A DNA stretch of 64,000 nt from Salinispora tropica CNB-440 (lineage in GTDB: Bacteria > Actinomycetota > Actinomycetes > Mycobacteriales > Micromonosporaceae). The notes beneath the pieces are model-generated. The model was not told the DNA's origin, did no database searches, and saw only the letters and a list, made by a program, of their open reading frames with translations. The stretch is taken from NCBI RefSeq assembly GCF_000016425.1, contig NC_009380.1, forward strand, positions 2,670,144 to 2,734,143, given 5' to 3'. Below, piece by piece: positions 53,087-59,872 of this stretch. The stretch's first letter is position 1. Each line of letters begins with the position of its first letter. Position numbers and translations under genes: made by a program.

Positions 53087-53935
53087 GTGGCAGACCCGGA
53101 GCCGTTTCTGAGGTTCGCACACAAGCGCCGCGATGGGCTGCACTGCTACGTGGTCCGCGCCGACAAGGCGGATATGCCTGGCCCGCTGTGGCCGGGGCTG
53201 TGGGAACAGGAGTATTCCGACGATGCGGATCTGAATCCGTGGCGTCGATACGTAGTCAACAACAATGACGGTGAGGCCCTGGCGGTGTGGCGGGCGCTGG
53301 CCTGGGAGTTCACCGCAGGACTGAGCAGGTTCGTCATTCCCACCTACTACCGCGACGAGGCAGCGCAGCTGCAGGGCATAGACCGGGCGGCGGTGCAGCT
53401 CGTCCGCTGGGAATACGAAGTCGACCTCGAGCAGCCCGAGTGGCTTACCGCGGACATCGGGTTCGTCCCGGCGCGCGCCTGCGTGCCGCTGCTGCCTGAC
53501 CCGTGGCAGCGAGAACATGCCGGCTTCGCCGGCCTGTTCCCTGTAGCCAGCTTCCGACACCTCACCGACCTTGCCCTGGCCGTGGCTGGCGATGCCACCT
53601 CAGAGATCACGATATTCGCCCTCCAGGATCCTGACCGGGCCAGCATGCTGGCCTCGGCCCTGAATCAGGCGCACCATCCTGAGCTGGCCGAGATTCTGCA
53701 CCCTGGGGACATCTTGGTCGATGTGGCCGTGGTCCACGATCTTGGCGCTGGCCCTGCTAGCTACCTCACTATCAAGACTCCCGAAGCCACCGACGAGGTT
53801 GGCCACCTAGCCGCGCACTTCAGCGAAGCGTTTCGCCGATACGCGACCCAGGCCAGCCAGATCCGCACCTTCGACGAGTTCCACGATGCTATTGATCACC
53901 TACTCGCCCCGCCCCGCAGGATCGGCACCACCTGA
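53087..53935 (+). CDS. protein of unknown function between two RiPP loci
   Basis: A 282-residue soluble protein starting VADPEPFLRFAHKRRDGLHC, rich in Trp and Asp, with no signal, membrane segment or motif I recognise. GTG 53087 is the earliest convincing start, because the frame upstream leaves coding-like composition. It follows the methyltransferase by 290 bases, in which small stems occur (GCTGCCA/TGGCAGC near 52890), so it may be a separate unit. It converges with the YcaO gene. A role in either pathway is unproved. Confidence 0.65.
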   Translation: MADPEPFLRFAHKRRDGLHCYVVRADKADMPGPLWPGLWEQEYSDDADLNPWRRYVVNNNDGEALAVWRALAWEFTAGLSRFVIPTYYRDEAAQLQGIDRAAVQLVRWEYEVDLEQPEWLTADIGFVPARACVPLLPDPWQREHAGFAGLFPVASFRHLTDLALAVAGDATSEITIFALQDPDRASMLASALNQAHHPELAEILHPGDILVDVAVVHDLGAGPASYLTIKTPEATDEVGHLAAHFSEAFRRYATQASQIRTFDEFHDAIDHLLAPPRRIGTT

Positions 53936-53978
53936 CGAGTCGATCTCACCGACGAGATCTCGAGACGGCAGCGCTTCC

Positions 53979-55904
53979 TCAGGGGAAGGGGTGCGGCACG
54001 AGGCGGAGGTCGGCGTCGGTCAGTTCCGCGTCGACGAGGCCCGCCACCGCGGGCGCGGTCCGCAGCCGCGGCAGGTGCGGAGCCCGCTGTCGGATCCAGC
54101 CGAAGTCGATCGGAAGCAGGCCGGGCACGACGGTGCAGACCGAGCGGAGTCCGATCGCCTCCTGTTCTGGTGTGGTCTGGTCCACCATGATCGCCTCAAG
54201 CCCGCGCGCACTCAGCAGGTCGAGCACCCGGCGCAGGTCGTCGCGGAGGTCCGGTGTGCCGGGGGTTCGGTAGCCGGCGAACACCTGCTCGATGGGGAGC
54301 GCGCCACGGTCGTTGAGGTAGCTTCCGGCGTGCACCGCCATCCGGGGTAGGCCGAACAGCGCCGAGTGGTCCGGCAGCCGGCGGACGAGGGTGTAGTCGT
54401 CGGCCATCCGTTCCAGCTCGGCCCGACGTCGGCGCACCGTGGCGGGCTGGTGCGGGATGTAGGTGAGCGCCTCGGCGAGCGCGCCGGTGACCGCCTGCTG
54501 GGGGTCGACGTGGGCCGCGGCGGCGAACGACAACAGACCGGGACCGCCGTCGTGCCGGACCGCGAGGCTGGTGACCACGGGTACGTCGAGGTCGATGCGG
54601 TTGTCGAAGGCGTAGAGACGGTAGCCCTGTAGCTCGGCGCGATCGACCAACGCCCGCACCACCGGTGGGCAGGTGTCGAGGTCTATCCGGGGCAGGGTCA
54701 GGTTGCCGTACCAGGCGAGGAGGAACGCGTCACGCTCGATCAGTTCCAACAGGCCGAACAGGGCGGCCTCCTCCCGGCAGCTGCCGGTGGCGCAGCCGCT
54801 GGAGGAGGAGAGGACGAAGGTGTCACCGGCGGCGGGCGAGCTGTAGAAGCACAGCCGGCGCGGCACCAGCACGGGCTTGCCGGTGTGCAGGTTCTGACCC
54901 CACACCCAGGGGATCGGTCGTTGTGGGTCGAACCGGCGCAGGATCGGGTCGGTGTCGTACACCTCGTCGGGGTGGCGGCCGCAGCGGTCCGGGTGCAACG
55001 CGTCCGGGCCGAGGTCGGCGTACGCGGCGATGACCGGGGTGACGTTGCGCCGGCGGTGGGTCCCCGCGTAGCGCTCCAGTCCTTCGAGGTAGGCCAGCGA
55101 GCGGCTCGCGTCGTAGCCGCTGGACTGGCCGCTCCAGGAGACGTCGAGCAGCCCGCCGTAGCCGCGAATGAAGACGCTGCCGGTCACCGGTGCTGTGGTC
55201 GGTGAGGTGATGGTGAGCGCAGTACCCGCACCCAGCACGCCACAGACCGGGTTGACCAGCGCGGCCGCTGGCAGCGGATAGCCGTCGGGGGCGCTCAGCC
55301 GGTACGCGTCGGGGCGTGGCTTGGGCCGGGGGTGGTGCGCGAGCACCAGCGGGTCGGGAGTGTCGGGTCGTTGACGGGTGCAGCTGGGGCAGCACGGCTC
55401 GGCCAGCACCGGGTAGGTACGTACCCGCAGGCTGGCCAGGTCGAGCTGGCTGATCCGGGGCAGCGGGGTGCTGTGCCGGTCCCAGCTCGGTGGCGGCGGC
55501 GGTGGTGGGCTGGTGTGACTGGCGCGGTGGAGCTCCCAGGCGGCGTCGAGATGGTAGGTGGTCAGCTGCGGCCACGGGCCGACCGCGGTCGTCTGGCCAC
55601 CGACTTCCAGGGCGTCACGTTGGCTCCGGGTACGCAGCCGCTGCCATCGGATGGCCAGGCAGTGCCCGCAGGCCCGGCCCGCCGCGCTGCCAATCGGTCC
55701 GATCAGCACGGTGGCGGCGGTGAGGTGCACGGTGGCGTCGCACCGGTCGGGATCGGCCGCGGCGGGCACGTCAACGTCGCCCAACGTCACTACCCGCGGT
55801 GCCCGGCCGAACGGCTGCGCCAGCCAACGGCGGTGCAGGTGCTGTCGGAGGTGGGCCGCCGCGGCGGCGAGCGGGGTGGGGTACGCCGCCGCGGTGCCGG
55901 TCAC
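53979..55904 (-). CDS. YcaO cyclodehydratase with fused partial E1-like domain
   Basis: A 641-residue TOMM cyclodehydratase. Residues 1-200 resemble the C-terminal part of the ThiF/E1-like partner protein (LIGPIGSAAGRACGHCLAIR; zinc-type Cys at 79, 82 and 171/172/175). The rest is YcaO: EGLERYAG (274-281), SCREEAALFGLLELIERDAF (375-394) with ATP/Mg-binding Glu, and a C-terminus ending exactly in PHPFP, the PxPxP motif required by azoline-forming YcaO enzymes. It converts Cys/Ser/Thr to azolines. GTG 55904 overlaps the permease stop (GTGA). No clear leader-binding winged helix is seen at its N-terminus. Confidence 0.88.
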   Translation of the reverse strand: MTGTAAAYPTPLAAAAAHLRQHLHRRWLAQPFGRAPRVVTLGDVDVPAAADPDRCDATVHLTAATVLIGPIGSAAGRACGHCLAIRWQRLRTRSQRDALEVGGQTTAVGPWPQLTTYHLDAAWELHRASHTSPPPPPPPSWDRHSTPLPRISQLDLASLRVRTYPVLAEPCCPSCTRQRPDTPDPLVLAHHPRPKPRPDAYRLSAPDGYPLPAAALVNPVCGVLGAGTALTITSPTTAPVTGSVFIRGYGGLLDVSWSGQSSGYDASRSLAYLEGLERYAGTHRRRNVTPVIAAYADLGPDALHPDRCGRHPDEVYDTDPILRRFDPQRPIPWVWGQNLHTGKPVLVPRRLCFYSSPAAGDTFVLSSSSGCATGSCREEAALFGLLELIERDAFLLAWYGNLTLPRIDLDTCPPVVRALVDRAELQGYRLYAFDNRIDLDVPVVTSLAVRHDGGPGLLSFAAAAHVDPQQAVTGALAEALTYIPHQPATVRRRRAELERMADDYTLVRRLPDHSALFGLPRMAVHAGSYLNDRGALPIEQVFAGYRTPGTPDLRDDLRRVLDLLSARGLEAIMVDQTTPEQEAIGLRSVCTVVPGLLPIDFGWIRQRAPHLPRLRTAPAVAGLVDAELTDADLRLVPHPFP

Positions 55905-56656
55905 GAGTCGTTGCTCCAGCGGAAGGTCCGCACTCCGACGACCGCGAACACGGCGGTGAAGACGACCAGTGCGGCGCACGAGATCAGGTAGTCGGTCATG
56001 GTGCCGAAGCCGGTGAAGGCGTACGTGAGGCCGTCGTTGACGTAGCGCATCGGCAGCACCCGGGAGACCTCCTGTAGCCAGGTCGGCATCAGTTCGAGGG
56101 GGTAGAACGAGCCGGAGAGGAAGGCCATCGGCACCACGACGCAGTTGGCGATCGCGGCGACCGCCTCCGGGGTGTTGGCCGCGGATCCGACGATCAGGCC
56201 GAGGGCGAGGAAGGCTGTCACCGCCAGCAGCATGATCGGGATGGAGAGCGGCCACGTCGGGTCCGGGCGCATGCCGAAGACCGGCAGCATGGCGACGCCG
56301 ACGAAGAGCACGCACTGCGCCGCCCCGATGCCCAACGCGACCACGTAACGGGAGCCGATCACCGACCAGATGCTGGTTGGGGAGAGCCGGATGATGCGCA
56401 GCAGGTCGTCGTTGCGCCACTGCATCAGGGTGAAGGCCACGCCGAAGAGGGCGGCGTTGGCCAGACCCCAGGAGAGCACGCCCGGGGCGATGTAGTCGAC
56501 GTATCCGCGGCCGGTGTCGGCGACCTCCTGGTTGCGGAAGATCAGCGCGAAGATGACCAGGAAGATCAGCGGAAAGGCGAAGGTGAAGAAGACCGTCGTG
56601 GCGTCCCGAACGGCTGCCTTGTAGACGGCTCGGGAGAGTGCGGCGTATGCGCTCAT
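55901..56656 (-). CDS. ABC-2 type exporter permease
   Basis: A 251-residue permease with six helices (FFTFAFPLIFLVIFALIF, LSWGLANAALFGVAF, GSAANTPEAVAAIANCVVVP), of the ABC-2/DrrB type. The RMRYVND-like segment VLPMRYVNDGLTYAF is typical. It pairs with the ATPase upstream, to which it is coupled by a 4-base overlap. Probably exports or confers immunity to the modified peptide. Confidence 0.88.
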   Translation of the reverse strand: MSAYAALSRAVYKAAVRDATTVFFTFAFPLIFLVIFALIFRNQEVADTGRGYVDYIAPGVLSWGLANAALFGVAFTLMQWRNDDLLRIIRLSPTSIWSVIGSRYVVALGIGAAQCVLFVGVAMLPVFGMRPDPTWPLSIPIMLLAVTAFLALGLIVGSAANTPEAVAAIANCVVVPMAFLSGSFYPLELMPTWLQEVSRVLPMRYVNDGLTYAFTGFGTMTDYLISCAALVVFTAVFAVVGVRTFRWSNDS

Positions 56657-57564
56657 GCCTGCGGCGCTCCGATCAGCTCGAGGTAGACGTCTTCCAAGGT
56701 GGCCGGTCGGGTCTCCACGTCATCCAGGTCGGCTTCGCCGTCGAGGGCGGCGAGCACCCGGGCCGTGTGCGCGGTCCGCAGCACGAGCATGCCGTCCTCG
56801 ACGGCGACCCCGCTGACGCCGTCGAGGGTGCCGGCCTGTTCCGGACTGAGCCGCCCGGCGGGGATGACCAGTCGGGTACCGATGCCGGAGCGGGCGATCA
56901 GCTCGCGGGGGCTGTCGAGCGCGAGGACGCGCCCGGCGGAGAGGATCGCGACCCGGTCGCAGAGGGTCTGCGCCTCGTCCAGGTGGTGGGTGGTGTAGAC
57001 GATGGTCTTGCCGATCGCCTTCAGGTTGCGCAGCATCTGGCCGAGGTCACGGCGGGCCTCCGGGTCCAGCGCGGCGGTGGGTTCGTCCAGGAAGACCACC
57101 TCGGGGTCGTGGACGAGCGTGGAGGCGATGGCGAGGCGCTGGCGCTGACCGCCGGAGATCTTGGTGACCCGGACGTCACCCGAACCGGTCAACCCGACCA
57201 GGTCCAGCGCCTTCTCCGCGGTGGCGGGGGGAAGGCCGTAGAGGGCGGCGACGGTCACCAGGTGCTCGCGGGCGGTCAGCCGGGTGAAGAAGGCCGATCG
57301 CTGGGTCTGCACCCCGATCAGGGGCAGCAGGTCGAGGTTGCGTGGGGCTGGCGACATGCCCAGCACGGTGATGGCGCCGGTGTCGGGGATGCGCAGTCCC
57401 TCGATCATTTCGATCAGGGTGGTCTTGCCGGCACCGTTGGGGCCGAGCAGGCCGAAGAACTCGCCGCGGCCGATCGAGATGGAGATCTCGTCGACCGCCC
57501 TCACCTCGCCATACGCTTTACTCACGGCGTCCAGCACGATCGCCGGACTGTCGATGGATGACAT
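56653..57564 (-). CDS. ABC exporter ATPase (DrrA type)
   Basis: A 303-residue ATPase. Walker A GPNGAGKT is at 41-48, Q-loop GVQTQRSAFF, signature ISGGQRQRLAIA, Walker B VVFLDEPTAALD and switch TTHHLDEA. A C-terminal extension follows, as in DrrA-like proteins. ATG 57564 is preferred over GTG 57579, which would overlap the protease stop. Works with the next gene to move the RiPP product out. Confidence 0.93.
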   Translation of the reverse strand: MSSIDSPAIVLDAVSKAYGEVRAVDEISISIGRGEFFGLLGPNGAGKTTLIEMIEGLRIPDTGAITVLGMSPAPRNLDLLPLIGVQTQRSAFFTRLTAREHLVTVAALYGLPPATAEKALDLVGLTGSGDVRVTKISGGQRQRLAIASTLVHDPEVVFLDEPTAALDPEARRDLGQMLRNLKAIGKTIVYTTHHLDEAQTLCDRVAILSAGRVLALDSPRELIARSGIGTRLVIPAGRLSPEQAGTLDGVSGVAVEDGMLVLRTAHTARVLAALDGEADLDDVETRPATLEDVYLELIGAPQA

Positions 57565-57575
57565 CGGCTCGCCTC

Positions 57576-58808
57576 TCACTGGTCGTTCTCACTGGTTGGT
57601 GGTGCCGGATTCCGGTCCAACGGACGGGGCCGACGGGGTCGGGCCAGCCAGCCGGCGACGGTCAAACTGACGATGGCGGCTGGCAGCACGTAGGCGAGCG
57701 CGCCGAGGGATGGCCGTAGCAGGGCGCCCAGGTAGACGATCACGAGGCTGGCGACGGCAGCGATCGCCAGCAGCCACCAGGCGGCGAAGAGTCCGAGACA
57801 GACCGCGGCCCGTCGTGGGTAGCGGCGGCCGGCGTCTCGGCCGGCCTCGGCGACGGTCTGGGCCTGCTGCCGGGGCAGCAGGCGCCGGGGCAGGGTCGCC
57901 AGGTAGCGGCGGCTCTCCGGGGCCAGGTCCAGCTGGTCCAGCAGGTGACTGAGGACTTTGTAGCCGTCCAGTGGTGGCAGGGCGATCACGTTGACCAGCG
58001 TCTGGGCCACACCGACCAGCAGGAACGCGCTGAGTAGTCGGTCGGCGAAGGCGCCTGGCAGCACGAGGAGGGCAGCGCCGGTGAGCAGCAGGACCAGCCC
58101 GTTGGCTACCGCGCCGGCCGAGGCGATCAGCACCTGCTGGGACCGACGCGGTAGGTAGAGGTAGTCCTCGACCTTGCAGGTCAGGGTGACCAGGTTGATC
58201 CGGTTGACGGTGGCGCCGAAGTGGACGGCGACCACGCCGTGCGCGAACTCGTGCAGGGCCGCGCTCGACCAGGCGAGCACCGCCAGCGCCACCAGACTGA
58301 CCGGGTCGGTGAAGGCGGGGCGAGCGGTCTGCCAGAGCGGGCCGAGCCGCAGCCCGACCATCGCGAGCAGCGCGACGACGAGGACGGCGACCAGTGCGAA
58401 GACCCCCGGGCGCAGCAGCCACCGCAGTCGGCGCGCCCACCATCCCAACACGCCGGACCGCCTCGGGTCGGCCGTCGTCCGCTCGCCGTCCCCCGGCGCG
58501 GTGGTGGGATCAGCGGGGTGCACGGCCAGTAGGTCACGCTCGTGGAGAAGCCACAGCAGACGGGTCCAGTGCGCGTCGCCAAGGCGGCGACCGTACTCTT
58601 CGGCGTACTCGGCACCGACCTCCCCGAGGGAACGGACACCGTCGAGGCGGCGTAGCAGGAACTGTTCTTTCGGCGGGATCTCGAAGGCCCGGCCGTTACG
58701 CCGGTCCTTGAGCAGGTAGACCGTGTCGGGGCCACGCCACAACGGTCGCGAGAAGATCAGATCTTCGCGCAGCCGGGGGCGTTTGGCCAGCAGTCCCGGA
58801 TACGTCAC
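57576..58808 (-). CDS. M50 site-2-type protease with PqqD-like N-terminal domain
   Basis: A 410-residue membrane protein. Residues about 29-97 (VYLLKDRRNGRAFEIPPKEQ, DGVRSLGEVGAEYAEEYG, WTRLLWLLHERDLL) follow the PqqD/RRE pattern: two-strand start, D-G-x-R-S/T, then helices, a fold that binds RiPP leader peptides. After a linker come about eight hydrophobic segments with the metal motif HEFAH (186-190) and the distal LPPLDG (277-282), the M50 active site. It likely cleaves the leader at the membrane. GTG 58808 overlaps the stop of the preceding gene (GTGA). Confidence 0.82.
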   Translation of the reverse strand: MTYPGLLAKRPRLREDLIFSRPLWRGPDTVYLLKDRRNGRAFEIPPKEQFLLRRLDGVRSLGEVGAEYAEEYGRRLGDAHWTRLLWLLHERDLLAVHPADPTTAPGDGERTTADPRRSGVLGWWARRLRWLLRPGVFALVAVLVVALLAMVGLRLGPLWQTARPAFTDPVSLVALAVLAWSSAALHEFAHGVVAVHFGATVNRINLVTLTCKVEDYLYLPRRSQQVLIASAGAVANGLVLLLTGAALLVLPGAFADRLLSAFLLVGVAQTLVNVIALPPLDGYKVLSHLLDQLDLAPESRRYLATLPRRLLPRQQAQTVAEAGRDAGRRYPRRAAVCLGLFAAWWLLAIAAVASLVIVYLGALLRPSLGALAYVLPAAIVSLTVAGWLARPRRPRPLDRNPAPPTSENDQ

Positions 58809-59872
58809 GACGACACCACCGACTCCCGCAGCACCCGGGCGAGCAGATAGGAGAGGTACGCCTCGTCGCGGATGGTGGCGTGCAGCCGGTTGTTGGTCAT
58901 GTGTAGGTACGGCGAGAGCAGGAACGTGAGGGCCTCTCCCGGGTCGGTGAGCACCCGGTCGCCGCCGCTCCACGCGCTGACCGTGAGTTCGCCGGAGGTG
59001 GCCAGGGCCAGCACCTTCTCGCGGAGCTGGGCTGTGTGCTCGGCCCATCCGCGCAGGAAGCCGGGGAGTCGTCGCGTCTCGCCCTGCGCGACGAGGGTGA
59101 GAATCTGCCGTACCCGACGGCCGAGCTCCCCGGCGACGCTGTCGTACATGCGCGTGTACTCGTCGATACCGATCAGGTCGGTGCCGGCGAAGGCCCGATG
59201 CCAGTAGTGGTGGTACCGGTCGAGGAAGTCCACCAGTTGCTCCCGGTCGGGCAGGAAGGTGCCGGCGTGCACCGTCATCAGCTGCGCGGCGGTGCCCAGC
59301 AGCACCGGACGCAGGTGCAGGTTCATCGACGAGATGGCCCGTAGCACCGTGTCGCTGGAGTGCTGGAAGTGCCACTCGGCGACCTCGATGCCCGCCGGTC
59401 CGCCGTACTTGCCGTACTCCGGTTCGTAGGGCCGGTAGTGGTAGGAGTTGTTGGGTCTGAGCAACATCTGTCCGTTCGCGTCGACCAGCTCCGCCGGCCG
59501 CCCCTCGGGGAACTCCAGCGCGAAGAGGATGTCGTAGAGCTCCCGCAGGTAGCCGGTGCCCATCGCGTACAGCGCGGGGCGGGTGGCGAGGAACCGGCTG
59601 ATCGCCGCCTCGGCGCGCGCCCGTACCTCCGGCTCGTCGGCCGGGGTACGCGGGCGTAGCCGCAGCCGCACGTGTGGCCCCTCCAGCCAGTAGTTGATGA
59701 AGAAGTGGCCGGCGAGCAGATCCTGCTCGGTGAGTTCCCGGATGAGCGGCGCCACGCAGTCCACCAGCAACGGTTGCGGGTTGGCCGCGTAGAAGATGTG
59801 CAGCGCGATCCACTGTCCCCGCCGGTCGCCGGTGTCCTCGGCGTTGGCGGGCGCGGCGGCGGACGCGGTCAT
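58805..59872 (-). CDS. thiopeptide-type LanB C-terminal (SpaB_C-like) protein
   Basis: A 355-residue protein of the thiopeptide-type bacteriocin biosynthesis domain. WIALHIFYAANPQPLLVDCV, LLAGHFFINYWLEGPHVRLRL and PYEPEYGKYGG are its hallmarks. In class I lanthipeptide and thiopeptide systems this domain removes glutamate from glutamylated Ser/Thr to give dehydroamino acids; a related branch performs the aza-[4+2] cyclisation that makes the pyridine of thiopeptides. Only one such gene is in the window, so the elimination role is the simpler reading. It overlaps both neighbours by 4 bases. Confidence 0.88.
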   Translation of the reverse strand: MTASAAAPANAEDTGDRRGQWIALHIFYAANPQPLLVDCVAPLIRELTEQDLLAGHFFINYWLEGPHVRLRLRPRTPADEPEVRARAEAAISRFLATRPALYAMGTGYLRELYDILFALEFPEGRPAELVDANGQMLLRPNNSYHYRPYEPEYGKYGGPAGIEVAEWHFQHSSDTVLRAISSMNLHLRPVLLGTAAQLMTVHAGTFLPDREQLVDFLDRYHHYWHRAFAGTDLIGIDEYTRMYDSVAGELGRRVRQILTLVAQGETRRLPGFLRGWAEHTAQLREKVLALATSGELTVSAWSGGDRVLTDPGEALTFLLSPYLHMTNNRLHATIRDEAYLSYLLARVLRESVVSS

